Numbered from the stretch's first letter, positions 15,708 to 25,926 are shown. The stretch: 64,000 nucleotides of DNA from Anaerolineae bacterium (GCA_030432295.1 JAUIHI010000011.1:62001-126000); one strand, 5' to 3'. Notes: generated by a model not told the origin, from the sequence alone. Made by a program: numbers and translations.

Positions 15708-17555
15708 TCAGAAGGGGAAAAGCAGGGGCAGCACACCCACACTCAGGAGCAGCATCAGCACCACCAGCGGCACGCCGACTTTGACGAAATCGAAGAAGTG
15801 ATAGCCGCCGGGCGCGAGGACGAGGGTGTTGACAGGAGAGGCGATGGGCGTGGCAAAGGCGCTGGACGCGGCCATCGCCACCGCCATCAGAAATGCCTGG
15901 GGGGCCACACCCATTTGCAAGGCCGCGGTGTAGGCGATGGGCGCGACCAGCACAGTCGTGGCGGTGTTGGAGATGAATTGGCTGAAAAGGCTGGTGATGA
16001 TAAATAGTCCGGCCAACACGGCCAGGGGTCCCATCTCGCCCACGCCAGCGATCAGCCCGTCGGCGATGAACTCTACGCCGCCCACCTTTTGCAGGGCCGT
16101 GGACATGGGCAGCATCCCCGCGATTAGCACCAGCGATTCCCAACTGATGGTGCGGTAGACCTCCTGGGGGCGCAGGCAGCCGGTGAGGACCAGCGCCACC
16201 GCGGCCAGCAGCACAGTCGTCACTGTGGGCAGCAGGCCCAAGATCATAATTCCCAGCATTCCGAGCAGAATGACCCCAGCCAGGGGTGCTTTGGCTGTGT
16301 CGAGCAGGGCATCGGCCATCTCTTTGGGCTGACCGATCACCACCAGATTGTGCCGTTCTTTTTGCAGCCGGGCAATGTCGGCCCAGGCCCCAGAGACCAG
16401 TAGGGTGTCGCCAAAAGCCAGCTTGACAGTAGCCGGATCGCCGGTCAAGGCATTGCCCATCCGTTTGATACCGAGGACAGTTACCCCATAGAGCGAGCGA
16501 AAACGTATATCCTGCAGAGTCTGTCCCACCAGTTGGGAATCGGGCGTGGGCATAATTTCGGCTAAACCCAACTCCGCGGAGACCGGACGACCCGGCGCTT
16601 CTTCCGCGGGCCGCAGACCCAACTCCTGCTCCCGGGCCAGCCGCATCACATCCGTGGCCCGGCCCTGGACATGCAGCACATCGTGGGCCTGGATGGGATA
16701 GCCGTCGTGGGCAGCGCAAGGAGGGTGGATATGCCCGCTCCCGTCCGGCCAGGACTGCACCTCTACCACCTGAATGTGATAGCGGGTTCCCATTCCAGTC
16801 TCGGCCAGGCAATAGCCAACCAGAGGCGAATTGCGCCGCACCCGCAACCGGAAGAGGCTGTTGTGCAGGCCATAGGCCGCGGCCATATCAGCCACAGCCA
16901 CCGCGTGTTCGTGGGCCATATATTCTTCGCTGCCGCCTGCTTCCCGATCCGGCAGCAGATGGCGCCCGATCAGCAGCATGAAAACAATCAACACGACGAT
17001 GGCCAGCAGCCCTAGTGGTGTAAAGGTAAGAAAACCAAAGGGGGAAAGCCCCTGCTCCCGCAGCACATTGCTCACGACAATATTGGGCGGTGTACCGATG
17101 AGTGTCAGCAATCCACCGGCTAGCGCGCCAAAAGCCAGAGGCATCAGCAATTTGGAGGGGCTGACTTTGGCATCCCTGGCCAGCATCACCACCACAGGCA
17201 GCAGAATAGCCGTTGCGCCGGTGGAACTCATAAAGGCGGAGAGCAGAGCCACGGCCAGCACAGCAAAAATCATCAGGCGGGTGACATTGCCTTCCGCCAC
17301 CCGATAGAGCCAGCGGCCTATCAGCGCGGCGACACCCGTCTGGTAGAGCGCGCCGCCCACCACAAAGAGACCGGCAATGATAATCACAATCGGATCGGCA
17401 AAACCGGCCAGGGCTTCGCTGGTGGTGACAACGCCCGTGAGCAGGAGCGTCAACAGGGCCATCATCGCCACCAGGTCCAGCCGGATGCGGTCCGTGAGAA
17501 AAAGCAGGATTGTTGCGCCTAGAATCGAAAAGACAAGCACCATTTCGGGGGTCAT
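15708..17555 (-). CDS. SLC13/DASS family transporter with RCK_C (TrkA-C) domains
   Basis: A 615-residue membrane transporter. The N-terminal half has repeated helices with SSTGATAILLPVVVMLA and LIGTPPNIVVSNVL (the conserved S-N/T-P hairpins of the divalent-anion:Na+ symporter family). Two soluble TrkA-C-like domains lie in the middle (about 205-395; RVRRNSPLVGYCLAETGMG and EIMPTPDSQLVGQTLQDIRF). A second membrane half follows with FISNTATTVLVAPIAYTAA and the closing FDFVKVGVPLVVLM. Such proteins move sulfate, carboxylates or similar anions with Na+; the cargo is not clear. AGGA lies 5 nt before the ATG. It is monocistronic and flanked by repeat-rich gaps. Confidence 0.9.
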   Translation of the reverse strand: MTPEMVLVFSILGATILLFLTDRIRLDLVAMMALLTLLLTGVVTTSEALAGFADPIVIIIAGLFVVGGALYQTGVAALIGRWLYRVAEGNVTRLMIFAVLAVALLSAFMSSTGATAILLPVVVMLARDAKVSPSKLLMPLAFGALAGGLLTLIGTPPNIVVSNVLREQGLSPFGFLTFTPLGLLAIVVLIVFMLLIGRHLLPDREAGGSEEYMAHEHAVAVADMAAAYGLHNSLFRLRVRRNSPLVGYCLAETGMGTRYHIQVVEVQSWPDGSGHIHPPCAAHDGYPIQAHDVLHVQGRATDVMRLAREQELGLRPAEEAPGRPVSAELGLAEIMPTPDSQLVGQTLQDIRFRSLYGVTVLGIKRMGNALTGDPATVKLAFGDTLLVSGAWADIARLQKERHNLVVIGQPKEMADALLDTAKAPLAGVILLGMLGIMILGLLPTVTTVLLAAVALVLTGCLRPQEVYRTISWESLVLIAGMLPMSTALQKVGGVEFIADGLIAGVGEMGPLAVLAGLFIITSLFSQFISNTATTVLVAPIAYTAALQMGVAPQAFLMAVAMAASSAFATPIASPVNTLVLAPGGYHFFDFVKVGVPLVVLMLLLSVGVLPLLFPF

Positions 17556-18036
17556 ACATTCCTCGCAAAAGTTGTCAAAGGTATACGCTCCGGGAACAAG
17601 TCTATACCCATATCATCAAAAGGGGACTAGCCGCGGGGCCAGTCCCGCTCCTATGCGTCTGGTGTGAATCCTGGAAAGGAATGTATTTCACTTTTCGGGC
17701 AAATGAGCGGTTGCTGTGATCGCTCCGGGCTAAAGACCCGGAGCTATTGAGCAACGCCGAATCAATCCGGCTGAATATTGGGCCATCTGCTTCTCTGAAA
17801 GCCCCGTTGAGGGGGCGTCGCTCGGTAGCCCGGCGACTTTAGCCGGGCGGCACGGACGACTCCAGCCCACTTTAAAACTGAAATGCACCTCTGGAAAGTG
17901 CCCAGTTGGAAGGCCATCGCGCCTGTGGTAGACTGCGAAAAGAAGTGGGATGAAGGGATGCTGCGATAATGCATCGATTCGTACACCACAATCTCATCAT
18001 CTCACAATCCCATTATCCCTTCATCGGTACCCGCCT
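17556..18036. other. Intergenic hairpin cluster upstream of nitrilase-like gene
   Basis: About 480 nt without a clear gene. It holds hairpins GGGACT/AGTCCC (17623-17646), GCTCCGGG/CCCGGAGC (17722-17744) and GCCCGGC/GCCGGGC with a GACTTTA loop (17828-17848). A TTGGAA-17-TAGACT promoter is at 17906-17934. An inverted pair GATGAAGGGAT/ATCCCTTCATC lies near 17948-18025. Confidence 0.6.
17906..17934 (+). promoter_or_regulatory. Extended -10 promoter of nitrilase-like gene
   Basis: TTGGAA, 17 nt, TAGACT with TG one base upstream (TGGTAGACT). The predicted start is near 17941, just before an ATG at 17950. Confidence 0.6.
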
Positions 18037-19380
18037 GTGGAAACTCTGATTGTCGCCTGTGTTCAACAGAAAATGCGTCTGCCCCGCAGCCAGGAGGAGC
18101 ACAAGGACGATCTGCGCCGCTTCCTGCGTTCCGCGGCCACCAAACGGGCGCGGCTGGTCATCTTCCCCGAACTGGCCGGGCTGATGGTGACGCCCCCCCT
18201 GCTGGCGGGCTTCCACGCGTCGCTGCTCATGCGGGCCGACCTGGCCCGGCGGCGACGGGTCTCCTTTTGGCAGAAAATGACGGGCAGTCTGGCGGGGAGT
18301 CTGGCGCGTTCGGTCAAGGCGGATTTTCGGCGACTGCTGGGTGGGCTGTTGGAGAGCGAATCCGGGGCGGTCTGGTCGGCCTATGAGGAGACCTACGGCA
18401 GTCTGGCCAAAGAGTTCGACCTGACCCTCGTCGCGCCCAGCGCCTATCTGCCCGACCCGCTGGATGGGGTGATCCGCAACATCGCGGTGGTCTACGGGCC
18501 GGGGGGCGAGCGGCTGGGCTATCAGGCCAAAGGCATCCTCCACCCGGAGGACGAAGACCTGGCCCAGCCCGGCGCAGAATGGAATGTGATCCCGACTGAT
18601 GTGGGGCGAATTGGTCTGATGCTGGGCGGCGATGTCCTCTACCCGGAGATTGGGCGGCTGCTGGCCTATCAGGGCGCAGAGATGCTGATTGCCCAGGGCG
18701 CAGCCACGGAACGGGTGCTCTACGAGAAGCTGCGTTCGGGGATGCTGGCCCGGATGCAGGACAATCAATTGTTTGGGGCGATCAGCTTTCTGGTGGGGAG
18801 CAACGATTTCAGCCGCCGCCAGCGGGACCCCTTTGCGGGCAAGTCGGCGATTCTGGCCCCCCAGGAGTTGACGCCCAATTCCAGCGGCGTGCTGGTGGAG
18901 AGCGCCAACTTCCGCAGCGAAAGTGTGATGGCCGCGGTCTGGGACTTCCCCGCCCTGGCGAATCTGTGGGACACATCCGACACGCCCGTGCGCAGCCGAT
19001 TGCCTATGGAAAAGGCCGGGGCAGCTTTGGCCCAACTCTACCAGCAGATGCAGCAGCTTCCCCGCATGGCAGATTTGCCCGCGCTGGCTGCCCCGTCAGG
19101 CCCACCCGCCGTTAGCCTGGACGAGTTGCCCGTTCTGGCATCGGTCACAGCCCGCTGGCCCCTGGAAGTAACTGAGGAAGATATTGAGAGCGGCGATGAA
19201 GATGATCTGCGGGACGAGGGCCTGCGGGACGAGGGCAGCCGGGACTTTTTGCACGCGGCCCACAACTCGGCGGATGAGGTGGGGGTGATACCCGGCGGGA
19301 ACGACGAAACCCAGGAGATGGATGTGCTGCTTCAGCCGGGAGAAAATGACGGGGAGCCAGACTCCTCACAAACTTCATAG
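18037..19380 (+). CDS. Nitrilase-superfamily protein lacking the catalytic cysteine
   Basis: About 447 residues. The carbon-nitrogen hydrolase fold is seen from LIVACVQQKM, the catalytic Glu in LVIFPELAGL and the Lys in YQAKGILHPED. Where active members have Cys (I-C-Y/W-D-x-x-F/Y-P-E), this protein reads LGGDVLYPE, so the nucleophile is Gly. It is probably not an amidase of the usual kind and may bind a ligand or act as a scaffold. After the fold a low-complexity acidic tail of about 100 residues follows, with the repeat LRDEGLRDEGSRD. I use the GTG at 18037, where homology begins. An ATG at 17950 just behind the promoter is a real alternative and would add 29 residues made of repeat words. 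Confidence 0.75.
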   Translation: METLIVACVQQKMRLPRSQEEHKDDLRRFLRSAATKRARLVIFPELAGLMVTPPLLAGFHASLLMRADLARRRRVSFWQKMTGSLAGSLARSVKADFRRLLGGLLESESGAVWSAYEETYGSLAKEFDLTLVAPSAYLPDPLDGVIRNIAVVYGPGGERLGYQAKGILHPEDEDLAQPGAEWNVIPTDVGRIGLMLGGDVLYPEIGRLLAYQGAEMLIAQGAATERVLYEKLRSGMLARMQDNQLFGAISFLVGSNDFSRRQRDPFAGKSAILAPQELTPNSSGVLVESANFRSESVMAAVWDFPALANLWDTSDTPVRSRLPMEKAGAALAQLYQQMQQLPRMADLPALAAPSGPPAVSLDELPVLASVTARWPLEVTEEDIESGDEDDLRDEGLRDEGSRDFLHAAHNSADEVGVIPGGNDETQEMDVLLQPGENDGEPDSSQTS

Positions 19381-19381
19381 C

Positions 19382-19442
19382 AAAAAGTGACCGGTGAAAC
19401 GTGAGAGTACCACCCTTTCTCACGTTTCACCGGTCACTTTTT
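19382..19442. terminator. Bidirectional terminator built from ACGTTTCAC words
   Basis: A perfect 25-bp stem begins AAAAAGTGACCGGTGAAACG and ends in a T-run on both strands. It has an 11-nt loop and lies between two convergent genes, one base after the stop of the nitrilase-like gene. Confidence 0.88.
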
Positions 19443-19482
19443 ACCCATTTTTCGGTGCGGGCAGCTTTTACATCCCGTCGTT

Positions 19483-20874
19483 CTATTTCTGCACAGCCGC
19501 CAGCATCTCGGCTTCACTCGTAAACTTCACCCGGGGCCGCCCCTGGGCCTTGCCCCGCTCGTCTTCAATCGCCTCCAATTTTAACCAGTCTTCAAAAGTA
19601 AAGTAGTCCGCGCCCCGCTCTTTCAACAGAGCCACAATCGCGCCAGGAGCCGCGTTTGCATCCGTCACCGGTGTCAGATTCTTCACATCCTCCATCATCG
19701 CCGCCACAGTCTCCACAGAGTCGGGCTTGTTCGTTCCAATCACACCGGTTGGCCCCCGCTTGGCCCAGCCCACCACATATTCGCCGGGGACGACTTCGCC
19801 TTTGTGGGTGGCGGTGACCCGCCCCTTTTCGTTGGGAATAATCCCCCATTTGTCATAGAAGGGCACGCCGGGGATGGGTACGCTGCGATAGCCGATGGAG
19901 CGGAAGACCAGTCCCACATCCAGCGTCTCGAAACGGCCAATGCCATCACAGGTGATGTAGCCACTCTCTGTCGGGTGTAGTTCGTTGACTTCCATGCGCA
20001 TGGATTTGACAGCTCTGTCGCCGCACAGTTCCACAGGCGAACGCAGAAAGTGGAAGTGAATCTGCTTCGGTTTGCCGGTTGCACCCCGTTCGGCCAATTC
20101 CTGCATCGTTTCCAGATTGCGGGTTGCGGTGCGGTCCGATTCCAGAGATGCCTGGCTGACTTCATCCAGAATCAGATCGATGGGATTGATAATCACATCG
20201 GCTTCGGCCAGTTCGCCCAGCTCTTTGATTTCGGGATTGGTGAATTTGGCCTGGGCGGGTCCCCGGCGGGCCAGGACGTGGATGCGCTTCACCCGGCTGT
20301 CTCGCAGCTTTTCCAGCGCGTAGTCGGCGATGTCGGTCTCGGCCAGTTCCGCATAGGATTTTGCCAGAATACGGGTGACATCCATCGCCACATTGCCCAC
20401 GCCAATGATTGCCACGCTCTCTACGCTCAGGTCAAAGTCCCGGTCGGCAAAGTCCGGGTGGCCATTGTACCAGGCCACGAATTCGGTGGCAGAGAAGCTG
20501 CCCGCCAACTCTTCGCCGGGGATATTCAACTGTTTGTCGGAAGATGCGCCCGTGGCATAGATAATCTGGTCGTAGTAGTTTTTCAGATCGGCGTGGACGA
20601 TCTCTTCGCCCAGGCCCACATTACCAAAATAGCGCACCCGGCTATCCCGCACGGTGCGCTCATAGACTTTTGTGACCGATTTGATCTTCTGGTGATCCGG
20701 CGCGACGCCATAGCGCACAAGCCCATAGGGGGTGGGCAGCCGGTCGAAGATGTCGATGGAGACGTGAATCTCTTTCTGTTGGAGGAGCGCGCCGGCGGCA
20801 TAAAAGCCTGATGGACCGGCACCTACAATTGCAACCCGTAGGGGCCTACTGCTGGAACCTGGTTTCCCCGCCAA
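19483..20874 (-). CDS. Ferredoxin/adrenodoxin-type NADP+ reductase (FprA-like)
   Basis: A 463-residue FAD enzyme that passes electrons between NADPH and ferredoxin. It opens RVAIVGAGPSGFYAAGALL (FAD Rossmann motif), then DRLPTPYGLVRYGVAPDHQ (characteristic of adrenodoxin reductase/FprA), VAIIGVGNVAMDVTRILA (NADPH motif), HVLARRGPAQAKFTNPEIKE, and a closing VGWAKRGPTGVIGTNKPDS. The C-terminal extension of about 70 residues resembles that of actinobacterial FprA. The start is a TTG at 20874, behind AAGGAG with 7-nt spacing. No ferredoxin gene is adjacent, although the ASKHA protein at 43 kb has a 2Fe-2S domain. Confidence 0.94.
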   Translation of the reverse strand: MAGKPGSSSRPLRVAIVGAGPSGFYAAGALLQQKEIHVSIDIFDRLPTPYGLVRYGVAPDHQKIKSVTKVYERTVRDSRVRYFGNVGLGEEIVHADLKNYYDQIIYATGASSDKQLNIPGEELAGSFSATEFVAWYNGHPDFADRDFDLSVESVAIIGVGNVAMDVTRILAKSYAELAETDIADYALEKLRDSRVKRIHVLARRGPAQAKFTNPEIKELGELAEADVIINPIDLILDEVSQASLESDRTATRNLETMQELAERGATGKPKQIHFHFLRSPVELCGDRAVKSMRMEVNELHPTESGYITCDGIGRFETLDVGLVFRSIGYRSVPIPGVPFYDKWGIIPNEKGRVTATHKGEVVPGEYVVGWAKRGPTGVIGTNKPDSVETVAAMMEDVKNLTPVTDANAAPGAIVALLKERGADYFTFEDWLKLEAIEDERGKAQGRPRVKFTSEAEMLAAVQK

Positions 20875-20909
20875 TGGTCAACTCCTTTGTTGTGGGAAGA
20901 TAAATTAGA

Positions 20910-20943
20910 AGAAGTTCGACTTTTTGGAAAAAGTCGAACTTCT
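20910..20943. terminator. Near-perfect hairpin AGAAGTTCGACTTTTT
   Basis: The 16-nt arms are exact complements around GG. It lies between the small membrane-protein genes and the FprA-like gene (all minus). It shares its plan with 58408-58441 and may end the upstream transcript. Confidence 0.7.
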
Positions 20944-20950
20944 GTCGTTG

Positions 20951-21160
20951 TCAGCTTTTGTTGAGCATTGACCCAAATTGTCGGGCCAGTGTCAATATAC
21001 TAATGCCAAGTTGGAAGTAGTCCGACGGACCCAGCGCGGCTACCGCGGCGTTCTCGGCATCGTCTTCTTTGCTGCTGGCCATCCAGGCGAAGATGCCGCC
21101 GAGAAACGCACCGGCCAGCACGCCTGTGAAAATAATGACTGATCGATTGGAAGATTTCAT
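20951..21160 (-). CDS. Small single-pass membrane protein (YtxH-like)
   Basis: 69 residues: a short polar start, one glycine-rich membrane helix (VIIFTGVLAGAFLGGIFAWMA), then an acidic linker SSKEDDAEN and an amphipathic C-terminus. The layout resembles YtxH-type small envelope proteins, whose function is unknown. GAGG precedes the ATG. The gene follows another small membrane-protein gene on the same strand, with two short hairpins between them. Confidence 0.65.
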   Translation of the reverse strand: MKSSNRSVIIFTGVLAGAFLGGIFAWMASSKEDDAENAAVAALGPSDYFQLGISILTLARQFGSMLNKS

Positions 21161-21184
21161 CGTAATTCCTCTACTTCGCTGTTA

Positions 21185-21229
21185 GGCAGATTGACAATCT
21201 GCCAGAGCGGACGGAATCCCACTCCGTCC
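21185..21229. repeat. Two short hairpins, one CTGACAG-type
   Basis: GGCAGATTG-A-CAATCTGCC (21185-21203) and GGACGGA/TCCGTCC (21209-21229). The first has the same arm-N-arm design as the hairpins at 4738, 47571 and 57835. Confidence 0.65.
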
Positions 21230-21504
21230 TACGCTAGAAAACTCTTGCCCACCTGTTGCACTTTTCTGGCTTTGCTATGCGCGGCAATCACCGGCGCGGC
21301 CACCCGCTCGGACAGGGCCTCGGTCTTCTCGTTGACCTGTCGGCTGAATCCCTGGGCCTTGGAGAAGCCCAGTTTCGTTTTGGCAAGCACCCAATTGATG
21401 CCCCGCACCGTAAAGTAGGCGATGACAGTGGGAATCAAAAAAAGAACGAAGGCGTGTATGGCTATCCAGACAACCGATACATTGCGCCAGAATTCGAGAG
21501 ACAT
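21229..21504 (-). CDS. Small membrane protein of unknown function
   Basis: About 91 residues from the ATG at 21504 (MSLEFWRNVSVVWIAIHAFV). One or two hydrophobic segments (VVWIAIHAFVLFLIPTVIAYF) are followed by a charged amphipathic part with RQVNEKTEALSERVAAPVI that may form a helix or coiled coil. I do not recognise a family. It is followed by the YtxH-like gene. The frame upstream to 21540 adds only 12 residues and no better ribosome site. Confidence 0.6.
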   Translation of the reverse strand: MSLEFWRNVSVVWIAIHAFVLFLIPTVIAYFTVRGINWVLAKTKLGFSKAQGFSRQVNEKTEALSERVAAPVIAAHSKARKVQQVGKSFLA

Positions 21505-21777
21505 AATATCGCATACCCCATTACGAGTTCCGCATTTCAAACTCCTTCTTCAAATTGTAGCAGAGCCATGGGGCAGAGTAAAACAGACGGACTACTCGAT
21601 CCCTGGAATCAGTTTTCCCCTACAGAACAGAAGTTTGTTTTCCCCTTGCCGATTGGTGTATGATGGAATCACTGTCGCGGGTGCGACATACCACCGCTCG
21701 ACTACACCGCCACAAACTGCCAGCCATCCGGCCTCACGGCTGTCTATGCCGATTATCGATCTGGAAGCAGACTTTCA

Positions 21778-24700
21778 ATGCCCAACGATTTTGTCCATTT
21801 GCACACCCATTCAGAATACTCTTTACTGGACGGCCTAGGTCGAGTGAAAGACCTGGTAAAAGAGGCCAAACGGCTGGGCCACACCGCGCTGGCCCTTACG
21901 GATCACGGGGTGATGCACGGAGCGGTCGAATTTTTCCGCGCCTGCAAAGGGGCAGACATCCGCCCGATTATCGGCGTGGAGACGTACCAGACGGTCTGGG
22001 GACGGCCAATGGGGGGCCGGGATGCCCAGTTCGACAAAGAGAACTATCACCTGCTCCTCCTGGCCAAGGATATGGAGGGCTATCGCAATCTGCTCAAAAT
22101 CACCAGCGAGAGCAATGTAAACGGCTACTATTACAAGCCCCGGGTCGATCACGACTTTCTGGCGGCCCACGCCAAAGGGCTGGTTGCCACCACCGGCTGC
22201 CTGGGCGCGGAAGTCCCCCAACTCCTGATGCAGGGCAAAGAGAAGGAAGCCTACGAGCGCCTCGGCTGGTATGTGGACGTCTTTGGCAAAGAGAACTATT
22301 TCATCGAACTCCAGGAACATTCCATTCCCGAACTGGTGGAGGTGAACAAAGTTCTGGTGCCCTGGGCCGACAAATTTGGCCTGGGCCTGCTGGCCACCAA
22401 CGACGTCCACTACGTGGCCGAAGCCGACGGATCGCCCCACGATGTGCTGCTCTGCGTGCAGACCAGCGCCAAAGTGCAGGACGAGAAGCGGATGCGGTTG
22501 AGCGACCGCAGCTATTTTATGAAGAGTCGGGCGCAGATGGAGGATACCTTCCGTCCCCTGGTGGACCTGCCCGCCAGCGCCTTTGACAACGCCCTGCGCA
22601 TCGCCGAGATGTGCGATGTGGACCTGGAAGACCCCAACTATCACCTGCCCGACCTGCCCATTCCCGAGGGCTTCAACTACGAAAGCTATCTGCGCCACCT
22701 GACCGAAGAGGGCATGCGCCGCCTCTACGGCGACCGCACGGACCTGCCAGAGATGCAGGAGCGCAAAGAGCGGGAACTGCGCATCATCCACGAAATGGGC
22801 TTTGACGTCTACTTTCTGATTGTGCGCGACCTATGCGAATATGCCCGCAGCCGCAACATCTGGTGGAATGTGCGTGGCTCCGGTGCTGGCTCTCTCGTCG
22901 CCTACACAATCGGCATCACCGGCCTGGACCCGCTGAAGAACAATCTGATTTTCGAGCGCTTCCTCAATCCGGGCCGGGTGAGTATGCCCGACTTTGACCT
23001 GGACTACCCGGACGATCAGCGGGAGGAGATGATCCGCTATACGGTTGAAAAGTATGGCAGCGATCAGGTGGCCCAGATCGTCACCTTTGGCCGCATGAAA
23101 GCCCGGGCCGCCATCCGGGATGTGGGCCGGGCGTCGGACGTTTCGCTGGATCAGGTGGACCGCATCGCCAAACTCATCCCGGCCATCCCCGGCAAACCGG
23201 TGACGATTCAGGACGTTCTGACCGAAGGCCACGAATTCTACAACCCGGAATTGGTCGAGCTATACCGCAAAGAGAAGTGGGTCGCCGATCTGCTGGACAC
23301 ATCCAAACAGTTGGAGGGCGTGGCCCGACACGGGGGCATCCACGCCGCGGCGGTGATTGTGGCGGATCGGGAACTCTCCCACTACACGCCCCTCAGCCGG
23401 GGATCAAAAACATCCATCACCGGGACGATTACCCAGTACGAATTCCCGATTCTGGAATCCATCGGCCTGCTCAAAGTCGACTTTTTGGGGCTGAGCACCC
23501 TGACGGTCCTGCGCGAGGCGTGCCGGTTGATCCAGGAACATCACGGCATCGAATACCGGCTGGACAATATCCCCTTTGAGGGCGAAGCCGCCGAACCGGC
23601 CTTCCGTCTGCTCTCCAGCGGCGAGGTGGCCGGCGTCTTTCAGGTGGAGTCCCAGGGCATGCGTCGGGTGCTGACCGAGATGCGGCCCAGCGCCTTCGAG
23701 CACATCATCGCCACCATCTCCCTCTACCGTCCCGGCCCCCTGGAGTACATCCCCCTCTTCATCCGGCGTATGCACGGGGATGAAAAAGTGGAATACAAGC
23801 ATCCAGCGCTGGAATCAATTCTGGCCGAAACCTACGGAATCATCACCTATCAGGAGCAGATCATCCAGATTCTCAGCCAACTGGCGGGCTATACCCCCGG
23901 CGAGGCGGACCTGGTGCGGCGGGCCATCAGTAAGAAAAAGGCCAGCGATATTGAAAAACACAAGAAAATCTTCGTGGCGGGCTGCGAGAAGAACGGCATC
24001 CCCACCAAAGCAGCAGAAGCGATCTACGGGGATATCGAATTTTTCGCCCGTTACGGATTCAACAAGTCGCATGCGGCAGACTACGCGGTCATCACCGTCC
24101 AGACCGCCTATCTGAAGGCCCTCTACCCGGTGGAGTATATGGCTGCGCTGCTGCTGGTGGAGCGGGACAAGACCGATAAGGTGATCAACTTCATCAACGA
24201 ATGTCGGCGTATGGGCATTCAGGTGCTGCCGCCGGACATCAACTACAGCGGGCTGGACTTTGAGAAACAGGCCGTGCCGCCCGACTCTGCCCAGTTGGCC
24301 CTGAACAAAGACCCCGGCCTGCAATTCGACTTCCCTGTGCCCGAAGGCGCGGCCATCCGTTTTGGCATGGCCGCGGTCAAAAATGTGGGCGAGGGACCAG
24401 TCAATGTCATCCTGCGCAATCGTCGGGAAGAGGGGCCGTTCGAGAGCCTGGAAGATTTCTGCGACCGGGTGGACCTGCGCCAGGTCAACAAACGGGCGCT
24501 GGAATGTCTGATCAAAGTGGGCGCGCTGGACCGCTTTGGCCGCCGCCGTCCCCTGCTGGATGTGCTGGACCAGATGATGGCTCGCTCCGCTAAAAAACAT
24601 GATGCGCTGGATAAAGGCCAACCATCCCTCTTCGATAATTCGGAGGACACAGGTAAGGCTGAAGTCGTGATCATCAATTTACCATTTGTGGAAGACGCCA

Positions 24701-25926
24701 AAAGCCGGGAGCGACTGCTTTGGGAGAAGGAATTGTTGGGCGTCTTTGCCAGCAGCCACCCCCTGCAACAGTTGAGTGTGGACCTGAGCAAAATTGTCAC
24801 CTGCTCCTGCGCGGAGCTGAACGATAGCTACGACGAGCGCACTGTCACAGTGGCCGGGATGATTGCCAGCATCCGCACGACGCTGACGAAAAAGAGCGAC
24901 AAAATGGCCTTTGTCCAGTTGGAAGATTTGCAGGGCCAGTGCGAAGTGGTCGTCTTCCCCCGCACCTATCAGGAATATCAGGAACAGTTGGAGCAGGACC
25001 GAGTGGTGCTGGTGAAGGGCAAGGCCCAGAGCCGCAACGGGCGCACAAGCGTCCTGGCCGATTCGATCCAGACCGCCGTAGACATCGCCCACGAAATCGT
25101 CAGCGACGAGGAGAAGTATCAGGACAAGTTGCTGGACGTGCCCACCTTCAACGGAACGGGCGCGGATGAAGACGACTTTGGGCTGGCCGATCCCAGCGAC
25201 GAGGCAGAAGTGGACGAAGTGCCACGGGTGATGGGCGGCGAAGTGATGCGTGAACACACAAACGGCTACAGCGGCGACACAATTGCGGTCAAAACACCTG
25301 CGCCCGCGGTCGTGCGAATGCCCCAAGCCGTGGCCGAATCTTTCGATCCCTTCGCCGGGTTGGACAACGACGACACGCCGTCCCCGGAGAGCAACCCCTT
25401 TGCCGACGAAATCCCCGATTGGATGCTGGCAGAGATGGGGGGCGGACAGGCTGACAGCGTGACAAAGAGACCAGGCGACAAGCCGTCTGCCAACGGGTCA
25501 CACGCGGGGAAGAATGGGAAACACGCGCCGGAAAACGGTCACCGGTCGCCAGTGAACAGTGACCCGTCAACAGTTGCCAGTGAGCAGTCGCCTGTCGCCA
25601 GCCACCGGTCACCCGTGACCCGTGATCCATCGCCAGCCCCCAATCTCCAATCGCCGATCTCCAATCCCCAGTCCCCAATTCCCACCCACCGCCGCACCTT
25701 GCGCATCACCTTCAGCCGGTCGGGGCAGTTGGATCGGGACAAATACCGGCTGCGGGAGATTGTGGACGCGGTGCGGGACCCCAAAGGGAGAGACGGATTC
25801 GTGATTGTGATGGAATCGGACGGGACTCGCCACCAGTTGGCCTTTCCTAACGAGTACTGCACAGCCAGCGACCGGCTCATCAACGAACTGCGTACCCATT
25901 TCCGGGTGGATGTCGCGGTGGAATAA
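21778..25926 (+). CDS. dnaE: DNA polymerase III alpha subunit (DnaE1)
   Basis: A 1382-residue replicative polymerase. The N-terminal PHP domain starts [18 protein letters not shown] (HTH metal ligands at about 8-10, LTDHGV following). The palm has [10 protein letters not shown] near residue 404 (catalytic aspartates), preceded by [16 protein letters not shown]. The finger/thumb region contains [17 protein letters not shown] and [21 protein letters not shown] helix-hairpin-helix and an OB domain ([20 protein letters not shown], about 1020-1110) follow. The C-terminus is unusual: about 85 residues (1220-1304) of low complexity are encoded by repeat words, before a final domain of about 75 residues. 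Likely -35/-10 boxes are TTGTTT and TATGAT near 21635-21663. Confidence 0.97.
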   Translation: MPNDFVHLHTHSEYSLLDGLGRVKDLVKEAKRLGHTALALTDHGVMHGAVEFFRACKGADIRPIIGVETYQTVWGRPMGGRDAQFDKENYHLLLLAKDMEGYRNLLKITSESNVNGYYYKPRVDHDFLAAHAKGLVATTGCLGAEVPQLLMQGKEKEAYERLGWYVDVFGKENYFIELQEHSIPELVEVNKVLVPWADKFGLGLLATNDVHYVAEADGSPHDVLLCVQTSAKVQDEKRMRLSDRSYFMKSRAQMEDTFRPLVDLPASAFDNALRIAEMCDVDLEDPNYHLPDLPIPEGFNYESYLRHLTEEGMRRLYGDRTDLPEMQERKERELRIIHEMGFDVYFLIVRDLCEYARSRNIWWNVRGSGAGSLVAYTIGITGLDPLKNNLIFERFLNPGRVSMPDFDLDYPDDQREEMIRYTVEKYGSDQVAQIVTFGRMKARAAIRDVGRASDVSLDQVDRIAKLIPAIPGKPVTIQDVLTEGHEFYNPELVELYRKEKWVADLLDTSKQLEGVARHGGIHAAAVIVADRELSHYTPLSRGSKTSITGTITQYEFPILESIGLLKVDFLGLSTLTVLREACRLIQEHHGIEYRLDNIPFEGEAAEPAFRLLSSGEVAGVFQVESQGMRRVLTEMRPSAFEHIIATISLYRPGPLEYIPLFIRRMHGDEKVEYKHPALESILAETYGIITYQEQIIQILSQLAGYTPGEADLVRRAISKKKASDIEKHKKIFVAGCEKNGIPTKAAEAIYGDIEFFARYGFNKSHAADYAVITVQTAYLKALYPVEYMAALLLVERDKTDKVINFINECRRMGIQVLPPDINYSGLDFEKQAVPPDSAQLALNKDPGLQFDFPVPEGAAIRFGMAAVKNVGEGPVNVILRNRREEGPFESLEDFCDRVDLRQVNKRALECLIKVGALDRFGRRRPLLDVLDQMMARSAKKHDALDKGQPSLFDNSEDTGKAEVVIINLPFVEDAKSRERLLWEKELLGVFASSHPLQQLSVDLSKIVTCSCAELNDSYDERTVTVAGMIASIRTTLTKKSDKMAFVQLEDLQGQCEVVVFPRTYQEYQEQLEQDRVVLVKGKAQSRNGRTSVLADSIQTAVDIAHEIVSDEEKYQDKLLDVPTFNGTGADEDDFGLADPSDEAEVDEVPRVMGGEVMREHTNGYSGDTIAVKTPAPAVVRMPQAVAESFDPFAGLDNDDTPSPESNPFADEIPDWMLAEMGGGQADSVTKRPGDKPSANGSHAGKNGKHAPENGHRSPVNSDPSTVASEQSPVASHRSPVTRDPSPAPNLQSPISNPQSPIPTHRRTLRITFSRSGQLDRDKYRLREIVDAVRDPKGRDGFVIVMESDGTRHQLAFPNEYCTASDRLINELRTHFRVDVAVE
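25535..25690. repeat. In-frame repeat block in dnaE 3' region
   Basis: Degenerate tandem words such as GGTCACCCGTGACCCGTGA and CCAATCCCCAGTCCCCAAT encode a Ser/Pro-rich linker ([12 protein letters not shown]). The same 7- to 10-nt words occur as GATTGGGGATTGGG inside the glycosyltransferase gene. It resembles the short tandem (STRR-like) repeats known from filamentous cyanobacteria. Confidence 0.75.

Noticed and set aside
19382-19442. Transposon terminal repeats or MITE
   Set aside because: No target-site duplication was recognised, the arms form a compact terminator with T-runs, and the position between convergent genes explains it.
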